Origin: Trichaptum fuscoviolaceum
Lineage: Eukaryota; Basidiomycota; Agaricomycetes; Hymenochaetales; Trichaptaceae
Length of the DNA stretch: 64,000 nt
Assembly (NCBI GenBank): GCA_910574455.1
Contig: CAJSYZ010000003.1
Coordinates: forward strand, 4,339,250-4,403,249
Reading direction: 5' to 3'
Shown: positions 31,150 through 45,162 of the stretch, piece by piece
Numbering within the stretch: the stretch's first letter is position 1
Layout: every line of letters starts with the position of its first letter
Made by a program: the position numbers and the translations under genes
The notes under the pieces: generated by a model
What the model was told of the DNA's origin: nothing
Databases searched by the model: none
The model's input: the letters and a program-made list of their open reading frames with translations, nothing else

Positions 31150-33243
31150 AACGCGGTCAGGACAAGTTGAAGAGAGACGTCATGTCGATCCTAACTTCGG
31201 CCCCCGAACACTCCCCAACTACTAGTAGTAGAGTCCGAAGAGTAACTCTTCGATACTTCAAATTCACATTGAACTGGAGACAGTCAGGTCAGCTCTCATT
31301 TTTACGGTACAGAATCAGGCCCTTCTTCTCATGATCGTAAAGGTGAGATAATCTAAGGCTGTGCGTCTAGTTCCTTCAGACCTCACGTTTAACTTGACTC
31401 GGAATATGATTGAAAACATTCATAGGTAGGGTTTGAAGTGAACTCGGATTGTGGATTGAACCTCTTATGAAGGAATACCAGACTATACACTAGCAGAAAC
31501 AGTATTCATACACAAGCTTAGCGGACCGGCCCTTCCATGCGTGTTTTGTGCGATGAGGACTCCGTATTTCGCGTTTACGCTTTTGTAATGATGATCGTGC
31601 GATCGAATTGGATCAAGCCACTTGCATTGTTGTTTGGGATATTGGAGCGGGTAGTCTTCGTATCGAACGAGCAGTGGTTAGAAACGGAAGTCACAGCAGA
31701 GCTGCAGGTCGGATCGGATCGGCCTTCGGGACAGAGAGTAGCAAATATCAATGCTTTAGTCCGATGACTCCCGTTGCTTCTGCTGGTAGTGCCTTCCATC
31801 CATGTCGCTGGACGCAGTTGAAAGGCACAACTCTGAGCAGAGCCTGCCAGTGAGATGCCCAGATTACTGGTTCTTTTCTTCACGGAACCTGTGTTGGTAC
31901 AGGTTTGGCTCCGCGATGGCTTTCAAGTAAGTCTCATCTTCCTGGAGCTCATTTTAGGTGGTGGCGCTGTCGAAGCTACTACGTTGCTCCCTACCAATTG
32001 CATCTTGATTTCGTTGGAATCATTGACCCGGTGTACTTTGGTATCATCTCGACCTTGACCGGGGGCCTCGACAGAGGCAGACGAATGGACCGAATGCTTG
32101 CGGTTTTCGGAGAAAGACGTGAGACTCGCTTTCTTCCGCTGCGGATGTCTATTTAGCACCGCCAGACATCGCTCTTGGGATTCAATCGTTGTGACCTGAG
32201 TATAGCGTTTTGTTAGAGCGCACTAACTTCAATCTATAAATATGGGGAAGTTAGCAAAGGAAGGTGTCAAAAGCGGAATTAGGTTCAAACCATACCTGAT
32301 GATGACCTAGGTTTAACTTTATGTTGCAAATCCCATTGTTGCTTTCTCTCCAACTCTAAGGGATGCCGACAGATGCACTGGCATGGTCGGGATGATCCTC
32401 ATAAACCCGCCTAGCTTTCTCTTTAGCGATGAGTTCATATCACTCGCGCTCGTACGGATCGATCACCTTTCACACAGTTGAGCAAAAGACGAAGCTGAGA
32501 GGACTTTGATCATGCTCACGACTTGAGCATGTACTTATGGATCCGACCAAAAGCTATGGGAGCGATTGGGCAGGTTTTCGTCTTGTCCATGCTGGTAATG
32601 AGAAAAGACTCATGAAGAGAAGTATTGGATGTCGTATCAATCTACAGGAGGCCCACTTTATAAGCCTTGCTTTTTCGATTCTTCACAGCCCTTCAGCAAG
32701 CCGCATCCGAATATGAGTTTGATAGCGACCGCGTACCTGCTTTGTGACCCATTCTGGTTGTCGAAAGAAAGACGGTGCAGATAGATCCGCCGAGTCAGTC
32801 GAGGAATACGATGGCAGACAGCTCATTTCATTCACCGATATGACTTCCTACTAGATACGCCACCTATCTCTTCGCTCTCGAGTACTAACCGCGCGCTTTA
32901 TTGTGCGTATCTTATTCCGATCTTGCGCATAGCCGGGAGAGATGCTTGATTGCTACCAGCGTAATATGGCATCATCTTACTCTGCAATTGAATGCAAGCA
33001 GTGAATGCGACAGCTCATCCTGTCTTACCCTTGAAACATGTCAACGTATGTGGAAAGTAGAAGCCCACTTCACTGTCAGGGACTGCTCACCGACGTTGAT
33101 AATTGCTTGTTACAGATATACATAATCAAAACATAAGTGCGGTAGATCAACTACGGCAATAATAATAGTGTTTAAATGGGGTGCCAAGATTGCAAGTCTG
33201 ATAGACCAAATGAGTTGAGATAAAGAAAATGCACATACGGCGA
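31150..33243. other. Stretch without a confident gene
   Basis: Two minus-strand frames (31575-31883 and 31923-32159) have moderately protein-like composition, the second being basic and Ser-rich (RKKASLTSFSENRKHSVHSS). I found no sound splice join between them and no family. The rest (32160-33240) shows nothing recognisable and probably includes the 3' flank of the RhoGEF gene. Confidence 0.3.
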
Positions 33244-36200
33244 TCATGGAATTAGGCCGTGCTTGCGAAGCAAAGCTGCCCACCTGAGAGATCTCGATGA
33301 GCACCACGTACATATAAGAAGGCATTACAAGTATGACTTACTCATCCCTTTCAAGCTCAATCTGTTGCAAACGCCGTTTGAGTTGACTAATGCAGGCCGA
33401 AATTCAGTATCAGTCTTCTTCGTCTCATTGGCACTCACGAATTTTCTTGCGCTAAGCGATTTCTATCTTCCTTGGTCTTCGACAGGTCAGAAGACATCGC
33501 TTGCCAAGCCTCATCGAGAGGAAGATTTGCATCATTGAACATGCCGTCCAGTTCCTCGTTGAAGGACTTCAGGGACATTGCATATTCGTTAGTAACCCCA
33601 TAATGGACTTCCGGTGTTTCGTTTACCCACCTCATACATGATCTCATTCTCTGCAGTTGCATCTGCTAGGAGGTTCTTGACGAGCTCGCATTGGCGTCTC
33701 GTACTTCTTAGCTCAGTCCTTGTCTTCTCCAATGTTGAAGATTGCTAGGAACGTACAACATCAGTTTTTCCGATGACTGGTTTCCCAACAAGAATTTTAC
33801 CTGGTTATACTCTGACACAAACTGAACGAGGGTTTTCTCGAGAGCTTCGTGTTTTTCTGTAGCCCTGGTGATGTCCGATTCTGCACTTGCCACGATTTCG
33901 CCCAGAGACTTCACGGCATCTTGGACCTCTGATATGTCCAGAGAGCCACTCCCAGTAATAGAAATGCTACCTTGGGAGCCACTCGACTCTATTACACTCT
34001 TTGGACGGGCTCGAGGGGTCACCGGTTTACGATGTCCGATCAGTGCCCGCATCTCTTCCATACGTGCATTCGCTTCCTGGCTCTGGTAAAAGCTGATTAG
34101 AGTGATGGAATTTCGAGACAACACCTTGTACTCACAGCTGCGAGAATGCGTGTAGGAGTTCTCGAAAGACCCCCCAGAGGAGTCGTTGGCCGGTGATCGC
34201 GATCAATCGCCTTCTCACGAACAAGGCGATCCGGTAGAGATTGTACTTCAAGTTTGATGCGCTTGACAGCCCTCTGAGACGATTCAAGCTAGAGATGTTT
34301 AAGGTCAGTATATATTCAATTCAGTGATCAAGTGGTCTTACATCCTCCTTCGTTGTCTCAGAAAATTGTAATAGACTCCTCGATAGTTCACTCGATGTCC
34401 GGCCGTTCAATTCGGAACCAGTCACAATAGGCTCTGGCTTTCTAATAGATATTGGTGGAGATTCTTTATCAGCCATTTTAGTGCTTCGTTTTGCCAAGGG
34501 CGAATCCTTTCCATACGACCGCCGTATAGAGGCTGGAGTGGCATTCGATGTCTTTTTCTTGATTGATAATGGTTCGATTCCATTCACCGTTTTCGACGCC
34601 GTATTTAACACATTTGTGTTCTTTGGAGTGATGTCAGTATTTCTGGATGGTATGAAGGGATGTCTTTGGCTGCGAGGTAGCTGCGACGGAGTTTCCGGGG
34701 GCATGGAATCAGAATAAGAGTCGTCAGATATCTGCGGTAGGTGTATGGGTGTACGCGGCCTTTGAGGCGACATTTGCGCTAAGGTTGACTCAAGGGCACC
34801 ATCGATATCAAGTTGAATTGCATGCATTGTTGGGCTGGTAGGAGGAAGGGGCGAGGGTGCTCGTGGGCCTATTGGTCGGCGTTCCCTTGAGTGCACAGAT
34901 TCTGGACGACCTCTATATTGAGATTGGGACTGGGATATTTGAGTCGGGGTAACAGAGCGGTTCGTAAGGTTAGGCGAGGGGGAGCGAATGCTGAGACCAT
35001 CGCGTTCGGTTGTCGACCGCGAGGCATATGACATCCGGGATGCAGGTCGAGTTGGTAAAGGAGGTTCTTCTGAATAGCACACAAACCAAAAATTGAACAT
35101 GTTTCATACGGCCAATCTTAATCCTACGTACCTTCGTAAATGGTCTCCTCGACTGGCATATCTAGTGGCGTAGATGGGAGAACGCGACCGTGTTGATTTT
35201 TGCTATTCCGCCTTGCTAGCTCCAAGCGCATACTAAGGTCCATCTCTGATTGGCTGACGGCCCGAGTGTCACGGAAGGTCATACTAACATCCTCGTGATC
35301 GCTATAATCCAGACTTTCCTCGGCCTGAGACATAGACCTTGAGCGAGTACGAGAAGAAGTGAATTCCGGTTCACTCTCGGAGCCATACGCAAGCGCAGCT
35401 CCGGGAGACCTAGAGCGAGATCTGTTCCGCTTGACAAGCTTACGAGACTTCGATACGGACCGGCTACTTGTGAAGGAGTCTTCATCAACTGCGAAGGAGG
35501 AAACAGAGGTCGCAGCTGTCGAAGTAGAACGGGACGAGAACTTCATGGAGCTATCGGAAGTCGTTGATGTCGTGCCCGTAAGATCTGTCCGTACTGTGTT
35601 GACACGAGACATAGCAGATTTCGAGCGCTTGTGGTTTCCTATTGAACCACTGCCGAAGGAATCTTTACTCCTCGATGTACCAAAAAGATTTCGAGATATC
35701 ACATCCAATCCGAATATGTGTGCCCTCGATCGATGACTACCGGATGGAGTAGCAGGTCTGGAGGGGTTATTCGTTCGGAATTTAAAGAGACCATACTGGT
35801 GGACTATTTTGAGACGAGTTTAGCACGAGCTTAAGCATCCGAGATCAAAACTGACTTACTTGTGTGCACAATCCGTATGGGTACCCGTACCGTCGGGAAC
35901 ACATCAACCTCTGGTTCATCGTCTGGATCACTCGAATATACCGTGTATCTGCACAATTCGCCTGGTAAAGGTTGCACACGAACAACCACGTAAGGCGGCG
36001 CAAGTAGTCGTAACGGATCAGCATTGCCAAGTGAATCAATATGAAGCACAATCTTTGTCTAAAGGGGGTGTGTATAAGGTTATGGGGCTTAACAAAGGCA
36101 CCCAGTGCGTACCTTCTTTACTTCTTGGAGAAATGTCGTTCTCTGATAGACATTGAAGTACGTTCTTGCGATCGTTATTTTCCCTGCCTTAGATTCAATC

Positions 36201-37968
36201 TCCCTCTCATCAGCGCACAATGCTACGCTTTGACCTGCCTTCGCACGATAAAGAACCTGGGCATTCCATAAATTCTCTATGAATCTTTTTTTCTCTCGCT
36301 CTGCCTTAACCGGATCCTGCGTCGGCACGACAGAAGACAGTGAGCGAAAAGGACGACCCGCCCAGCGGTCTGTTTGATCCAATGGTGGATTTTCCAGGTA
36401 GAGGTGGGCGTCCGGACCAGAGCAGTCCGTAATGGCAACGTCGGTTATGTCGACTACTCCTTTGCATGTCATCCCTGCCCGTTTCATACTTATGCTTAGC
36501 CCTCGGCCACGTGTGGTTGTTGCTAGTCCGCCATTGGCCAGTTTCTCAACTTCGTCGAGCCCCGCAAGGGTACGTCCTGCCTTTTCACTGCTTGGTCTCT
36601 TCACGATCATAAGCTTATCGTCGAAAAGGATCAACGAACAATGTAAAGATCCAGTACCACCGCTTCCTGAGGCTCCGGAGCTTACAGAAGAGAGAGTCGA
36701 CGCAACATTTCCGTATGGAGTTGAGCCAAAAGAATCCACAAAATGATCATCCACGTCAAGGATATCGACAAATCGACGACTGCTTGATATAAGACCTGGT
36801 GGAAACCCTTCGATAGAGGCAGCCAAACAGCTCAGTGTCGCGGCATTCCGAGTATGATCGTCGGTTTCTGCAAGAGCAATGCGACTAGCGATTTCATCCG
36901 CTTCTTTGAGTTTTAGTCGTTGAGGGTCACCAGGAGCCATCAACTTCACCATCTGACGAAATAGGAGCGTGTAGCGTGGTATGCGCTGTACTGGTTCCAT
37001 CAGTAGCTCTCTTAGACCAACACGATTTTTACCGTCATTGGTAGAGTATTTGATTCGCTTTAACGGGTATTAACAAATTTCTTATTGCATAAACACGGGC
37101 CACTCACTTCCACAAAGGCGGCAAAACCTGTGGACGATTTCTTGGTCATTTCACGCCTGAAAATGGCTTGCGCTTCCTCCCGTTTAGAGTAGTACTGCTT
37201 GTAGCACTCGAACGCCTTAAGGTCCTTGAAGTGGTACAGCAGAACGTCGCCGATGCCCCCAACAGTCTGTGCCCCGTCTGGTGCAATCATTTGTTCAAGA
37301 TCGTGCAACAAGGCTTCGTTAGCGGGGACAAGTTGATCTATGTTTCCGAACAGAATCTTCGCTTCATAAGGGGGGATGATGGCTGTGTCTTTACTTCGTG
37401 CATAAGAACGTAACGGGTCAGCGTACGAATCCTTCAAAATCCGAAGTCGCTGAACATAGGTTCGTTCAGTTGTGACGAGTTCGTTCATGAGATCCGAAAG
37501 TGCACTGGTATTCGCCATGGCCCGCGTGCGAGTTTGTGGTTCCCCCTAATGCTTTGTTAGTGATTATTTCTATCAACGAGAAGGACTTACCATTTCGGAG
37601 CCTGTTGGTTGTACTGGAATGGCTTCTTCGACACTTCTGCCCGAGCACACTCTGTCGCCTAAAGAGGCGACAAGCTCCTGCACATCTATAATGGGGTTAT
37701 CAGAGCTCAAAGGTGATTCAACATTGAGAAACAGACCTTCAGACAGATCCATTCCATCGCTCGGCCCCTCCACGACAACCCCACAGAAGAAAGCCCGCCG
37801 CGTTACGGTTGGACCCGACGAAGCTGCCCTCGGGCGCAGCTCCCAATCATCACCAGTATTGAGCGGTATTACTTTGCGGGGCGACGTGCTGATCGCCATT
37901 GTTGACGTCGCTGCCGGAGTAGTTGGTCGAAACATGAAGAAGTATAGTGGCCAGTCAACATCGAACAC
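33244..37968 (-). CDS. Rho guanine-nucleotide exchange factor (DH-PH) with long tail
   Basis: A Dbl-family protein that should activate a Rho/Cdc42 GTPase at the cortex. The first exons encode STSPRKVIPLNTGDDWELR and a variable region. The DH domain starts at LMNELVTTERTYVQRLRIL (about 37490) and includes LFGNIDQLVPANEALLHDLE and EPVQRIPRYTLLFRQMVKL (about 36990), the conserved helix of DH domains. A PH-like part follows (LHCSLILFDDKLMIV…KGVVDITDVAI…RFIENLWNAQVLY). The next exons give YVVVRVQPLPGELCRYTVYS and a Ser/Arg-rich region (35700-35150). A Pro/Ser-rich linker (35060-34340) precedes coiled-coil segments (ARMEEMRALIGH, KHEALEKTLVQFVSEYNQ, SKTKEDRNRLAQEN, LKRRLQQIELERDE). The final short exon reads WAALLRKHGLIP with a TGA at 33244-33246. 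The start could be at 37968 or at the Met 13 codons later. Confidence 0.82.
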
Positions 37969-38044
37969 TGGCTATGTTCATTTCCTCGGCTTTCAGTCAT
38001 CACGTGATCGCGATTCGAAGCTAGTTTTCGCACCTTAGTAGTCG

Positions 38045-38387
38045 CCGGCCTGGTATCCGAGCGCTAAAATTAGCAGAGGATCCATGGAGTTTGAAATTAA
38101 TACAAATAGGGTAGTGATATCATAGGTCTTCCTCATGTAATGATAGCTTGATTAAAGATTTTCTTGTAAATCCATATTCTTGTCACGCCCAAAACACGGC
38201 AGGCATCCGTTGGCACGCATTTATGCATGCATTAGTGTGACATATTGTGACAGTAATACACCACAAATTATAAATAGCTTTTAGTCCCTGATTACAAGAG
38301 TGTATCTACGAGGCCACTGCTGTATTTGGATTTATTTCAAACTCCATGGATCCTCAGTTAAATTTAGCGCTCAGGGACCAGACCGGC
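38045..38387. mobile_element. Hairpin MITE with about 60-bp imperfect inverted ends
   Basis: The left end (GCCGGCCTGGTATCCGAGCG…, then GGATCCATGGAGTTTGAAAT) pairs with the right end, whose reverse complement reads GCCGGTCTGGTCCCTGAGCG… and GGATCCATGGAGTTTGAAAT. The pairing covers roughly 38045-38110 and 38322-38387 with scattered mismatches. The 210-bp centre is AT-rich and non-coding. A TA lies next to both ends, but no convincing duplication was defined. It lies just upstream of the RhoGEF start. Confidence 0.7.
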
Positions 38388-39294
38388 TACGCCGTGTTGG
38401 TCTGGTTACGAGACTAGGTTGGACTCACTTTTTTCGACGCTCTCTTTTTACCACTCACCACTCACATTCAAAACGCTACCAGAGGTCCTTCAAAATTACG
38501 AATTCGAGCAGTTATACTTCTTGCCTGGTATCGAAATCCAAGCTGTTCGCTGTCCTACTGCTTCCGGCCCGCCTGCTGAGATGAAAGCTATGTAGTAGGA
38601 TGTCTCTTCTATTGTCAGTTAATCGGAGGTCTTATCTCGCATCCTCACCATGCGCCTTCATAAGCGTGGCTGAGAATACGACTTCCAGATTATATGGTGG
38701 CATTTTTTGTTACCGAGGATCAGCGTTCGAATAGGGCACACGTGAGTTTGCTTCCAGAGCTAAATATCTCGAACACGCATGGCTGGTTGCTTCTCCACCG
38801 TGATAGCAAATCTCTGGCGATCCGTTCTCCGTCTCCTGCTTCGCGCGCCTTGCAGGCTTCAAGCGTTCTCGCTGGGCAGATTTAAGCCTCATCGGTCCCG
38901 AGTCTGTTCTCAGAGGAACCTATCACATCCAAAGCCTGATTATCTGGCGATGTCCGGATGCTTTTCGAAAGCGAACTACCGTCATCAATTGGACCCAGCT
39001 GTTCTGTAACATACATCTTTGGAAGTTCAAATATAGCGAAACACCTGCTGCCTTGTGCTCGCTGGCCAGCAGAGCCGCTCAGCGCTTCACCAGACGGGGC
39101 CGGTGCCGGGATTCTTCCACTTCGCGGTGCTCCTTCTCGATCATGTGTGCTCCTTCTTATCATACTGCTACAATTCGTGCGCGTGCTACGTCTTCGAGCG
39201 AAAAGTATAAAACTTGGACGGAAGTAATGGGGACCTTTGTAGTCCGACGACTCCTCTCGAAGCGCATTTGTGCTTCGACAGACTTCTTGGAAAA
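38388..39294. other. Intergenic, promoter side of the S28 peptidase
   Basis: No gene recognised. It includes a TATA box at 39206-39212. Confidence 0.4.
39206..39212 (+). promoter_or_regulatory. TATA box upstream of the S28 peptidase
   Basis: TATAAAA lies 83 bp before the proposed start codon. The spacing suits a fungal core promoter with a short leader. Confidence 0.5.
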
Positions 39295-41483
39295 ATGGCC
39301 CCCACTTTTCTTGGCCTATGTCTGCTCCTTTCTGCTGCCACTTGGGTGCAAGCTAGGCTGCCCGATGGTCGAGCTCATGCGAATATGGCGCCCATGGCGC
39401 CAATGCCACGAGTGATAATGGAGGACTCTGGTCCCGTCACAAGTCGCAATGGCACCCAGCTACCGCCATACAACACGACATACATCTTCGAACAACTTAT
39501 TGACCATAACAATCCCAGCCTTGGTACTTTCAAGCAGCGATTCTGGCACACCTACGAGTTTTATGAGCCAGGCGGGCCCATCATCTTGATGACGCCGGGT
39601 GAAATCAATGCTGATGGTGACAAATAATTTCTGTCAAGCTTTGCTGCGTTTTAATGGACAGATACTTCTTAGGTTACTCTGGATATCTCGCAAACGGGAC
39701 GATCAATGGCCAAATCGCTCAACAACAGAATGGGTCTACGATAGTCCTGGAGCATCGATTCTACGGTCTTTCAAACCCCCTTCCCGACCTTAGCGTTTCC
39801 AGTCTACGTCTTCATACTATTCAACAGGCTATCGATGACTTGGTCTACTTCGCGCAAAATGTCAACCTCCCGATGCCCAACGGAAATAATGTAGCTCCTG
39901 GGAAAGCTCCTTGGATTCTCATCGGCGGAAGCTACAGTGGTATGCATCAGCAAAGTCCTTCAACACTTGTATAGTACCTTAGATTTTCGTCTTATGTTAG
40001 GCGCCTTAACAAGCTGGACTATGGTCAAGTGCGTCCTTCCATTAACAAACGATTGTCATCTCGTATTGATAGATCCCTTGCAGCAAACCAGATGTGTTTT
40101 TCGCCGGATATGCGTCTTCGGCCGTCGTCCAGTCCATCACGCAGTTCTGGCAGTACTTCGACCCTATTCGTCAATTCATGCCGCAGAACTGCTCCGCTGA
40201 TGTCCAGGCAGTGATCGCACATGTCGATAAAACGTTCACCACAGGCTCACCTGCCGAAATTCAGGCGCTGAAAGACAACTGGGGTTTGGGTGTAATGACT
40301 CACCTGGACGATGTCGCTGGATCTTGTGAGGACATGCACGCCTTTTCTAATACAAGAAGGATTTATTGACGAAGTTGTGCAGTGCGTAACAACCTGTGGG
40401 ACTGGCAGAGTCTGTCTCCAACCTCTGGCCCCGGAGCTCAGTTCTTCGACTTTTGCGACGCCTTGGAGGTTAAGAATGGCGTCTCAGCAGGGGCGAGTGG
40501 CTGGGGCTTGGACCATGCCTTGACTGCTTGGGGTTCTTACTGGAACTCAACATATTATGCAGAAAGTGAGCTGGACCATTAGGTCTCTTAACATAATCCT
40601 GGTTGCTGATTAAATACTATCTTTAAATCTACAGTTTGTGGCAAGACTGACGCGGAGTAAGTTGTCTTTGCAGGAATGAGAAGTGCGTCGATCTGATGGT
40701 GTAACTCTAGGACCTGCCTGGGAACGTATAACGCTTCTCAATCCTTTTGGACTGACACAGCAATTGATAATTCCGGCCGATCATGGACTTGGATTGTGTA
40801 AGATATTACTTCTAGTCTTATCAGTTTATGTCACTGATTTATGTGTAGGTGCAATCAAGTCGGTTTCTTCCAAGACGGCGCACCAACGAACACCCCAACT
40901 CTCGTTACGAGACTGGTAGAGCCCATTTATGATGAGGTTCGTATCTTCGGATTGATCATCGGCCTCAATGACTTATTCTTCTGTGATCAGCGGCAATGTA
41001 CGTACTGGTTCCCAGAGAAGTTCAAAACCCCGACTCCACCGAATGTCGATGCGTTGAACAAGGCATATGACGGCTGGAACGTTGCCATTGACCGTCTTTT
41101 CTTTGCCAACGGATTACGTACGTGTTTTGGTCACTAATATTTCTATTAGACTAATGTATGCTCTATTACCCACTCATACAGGTGACCCCTGGCGCGACGC
41201 GACTCTCTCATCTGACTTCCACTCGCGACAGAGTACCGCCGAGCAGCCCATCGGTCTCGGAGACGGGTTCCATTGCTCGGACCTCATCACGTCCTCGGGC
41301 ACCGTTGACCCAACTATCCTCGCTGTGCAGCAGAAAGCGCTTGCGACGATGCAAACTTGGCTGAAGACGTGGACACCCTCTGCTAAACACTCGCGCCGGG
41401 ACGACATTACGAACGCGCCAGGCGAACCTCTCGTGAAACCGGTGAACGCGTGGCTCCGCGGTGTCGCCACGGTCGTCGCTTGA
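39295..41483 (+). CDS. Secreted serine peptidase, family S28
   Basis: Pro-Xaa carboxypeptidase / dipeptidyl peptidase 2-like exopeptidase, probably extracellular or vacuolar. The N-terminal MAPTFLGLCLLLSAATWVQA is a typical signal peptide. The mature part has YIFEQLIDHNNPSLGTFKQR, PIILMTPGEINADG and STIVLEHRFYGLSNPLPDLS. The nucleophile motif GGSYSG (about 39928-39945) is completed after an intron by ALTSWT. Later come FFDFCDALEV, WTWIVCNQVGFFQDGAP, and the acid and base motifs NGLRDPWR (Asp) and GDGFHCSDL (His). About eight introns interrupt the gene. The end is GVATVVA with a TGA at 41481-41483. Potential N-glycosylation sites occur in NGT, NTT and NCS. The catalytic triad is complete, so the enzyme should be active. 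Confidence 0.9.
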
Positions 41484-41645
41484 TTGTCACCCTTTTCGTG
41501 TCTTCATAAAAGCGGGTTCTACATTAATGACAAGTGTTCATTGACTTGCGAATCCCCGAATCATTGTTACAAGACTACATCATGGCTGTTTCTGTTTAGG
41601 TTCAGCCTCTAGTCTACTGTCTAGATGGATTTTTATGCTGCAGAT

Positions 41646-43170
<1,525 letters not shown>

Positions 43171-44339
43171 TCTCACTAGTGACTGATGTCAAAGTTGGTT
43201 GATTGTAGTTAAGTTGTATTAGTGATGCTTCCAAATTGACCGCCTGTGAAATAGTACAGTGTAGTGCCCAAAATAGAACCATGAGTCGTCGACCCTCAGC
43301 CTGAGGCCACTGGCAGTAAAATGCCTGTGATGTTCGATTTGTACAATATCCAAAGTTCTTATTTACAGACAAGTCATCCATAGAAGACGAGTTTTTCTGC
43401 ATGAAAAAGGTGCATAATTTGAACAGCAATTCTAGGCTCCGTCGAAAGCCGTCAATGAAGTGATAAGTCTGTGGTCGCCGAAGCTGAGAATATAGATTAA
43501 GGTAGCTTCGTGACACTGGCGGTGAAATAACTACTACAGTATATATACAAGCAAAACAAGCACCCACAAACGTACATACATGTACTAGTACGATATTTGT
43601 CAATGCGGTCATATTACTACACCACGAACCCAAAAAAGGGTGGCCAGGTCTTGGTTGCTAAATCTGGGTAGATAGTAAATTAGTAAACTTGGTTGATGGG
43701 AAATATCTATATAGTTGCCATTATTTTTTCACCAAGTTGCACACGGGTTGTAAGAAGGATAGAATTCAAAGGGCCTCTACATGGTCCACACTTGGTCAGG
43801 GATCCTGTTGCCAAATCACACGGTCATCTTGGCGGCAGACCCACGGACACATGTTTGCTGGTTGTTTACATACACATAGTACCTAAATAGGATCCAAGTG
43901 ATAGCCAAGTGCGTCGGTGGACGTGACAAGACTTTCCTGCCACATGCTCCCTTTCGTGAGAAAAACTTACTACTTTTTGTGAGGAAACTCTGAAGGACTC
44001 CGAGTCTGATGATCTCTAAGTCCATTGGTACCTGCCCTAAGCTAGCCTGAGAGAACCAGTCATGTGACTGACATGCAAGTCGTACGACAAAAAATGGCCC
44101 TCACCTCCGTCCTCACTCTCTGCCAACGACGTCCGCAACAATGACAGCGCAGGCCAGCTCGTTAAAGCCGTTGTCGGAAGATTCAACTCCACCGACTGTC
44201 CCCTCTTCTCCTCAAGTCTCACCCTTTCCCCTTCAACGACGACGATGGTTGAAGCAGCGTCTGATTGCCATCGACGCCGCTTACTGGCAACACCTCTCTC
44301 ACACTTGACTTTGAGCTCTGTGTCCCCTTGTCTACCTAC
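43171..44339. other. Region between aldo-keto reductase 1 and Gypsy-2
   Basis: No gene recognised in 43171-44100. A plus-strand frame close to the insertion point (…GNTSLTLDFELCVPLSTYQ) is discussed under the findings. Confidence 0.3.
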
Positions 44340-44344
44340 CAGCG
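44340..44344 (+). repeat. Gypsy-2 target-site duplication, left
   Basis: CAGCG, repeated at 51048-51052. Confidence 0.93.
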
Positions 44345-45162
44345 TGTTACGACCGTCGGGAATTGTAGCGGGAAACAGTTTCGGGAAACTGGAATTCGCG
44401 ACGAGAACCCGCGTTCGGGAATCTGGATTCGCGACTGGGAACGAGCGTGGGAATTCAGGCGGGAAACGCGCGGGATTCTATCCAGGCGCGTCGCGGGATT
44501 CTCAAGGCCAGCTAGGACTCTTCACTGCTTTGAACGTCAAGTAAGCGGCTCCCTAAGGAAGCACTCCACAAGTAAGTATTGCGCAACTAACTACACAGGA
44601 GAAAAGAGAGAGATCGCACCTAAGGAAGCACTCCACAAGAGGTCAAAAGTGGGGTGCTCCTTACGATGCCTACAGCTATTTATCTACTTCGTAAAGACTG
44701 TATAGTTAATCTACGCTAAGTGTCCTTGCGCAATGCGCACCTATCTACTACAAACGATACATGCTACGACCGCACTGCTAGGCATGTCTATCCCGTCTCT
44801 CCAGATGGCTACGGCCTGTCCGTGGACGTCAGCGTCCGGTCCGGGGCCGCGACTAGCCAGACTAGGTATGCCAGGCTGTTGCAGGTCGTCACCTTGAGGT
44901 ACTAACGGATTAATGAGCGTATGTTGATAAGTGAATGTACGTGTGCCGTGGCGGGTCGTCGTAAATGAGTGTGTGCATGCGTGCATGGTTGCCGGGACGG
45001 TGGTGCGGGATAAGTCACGTGAGCATGGGATCGTGCGATTCGGGAATGAGGTTTCGCGCGGGGAATCCAATGGCGGGATTCTCCCCGCGGGTTTGTCTGC
45101 TCATGTCGGGATCCTTGGCGGGAAAGTGCGGGAAATGAGAAAAGGAGCCCGGGATCTCGACA
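44345..45162 (-). repeat. Gypsy-2 3' LTR (818 bp)
   Basis: In element orientation it starts TGTCGAGATC and ends GGTCGTAACA. It has the same length as the partner at 50230-51047. Short open frames inside it are shared by both copies only because the LTRs are identical. Confidence 0.95.

Noticed and set aside
31923..32159. Basic Ser-rich minus-strand frame
   Set aside because: No splice partner or family found; mentioned only within the intergenic entry.
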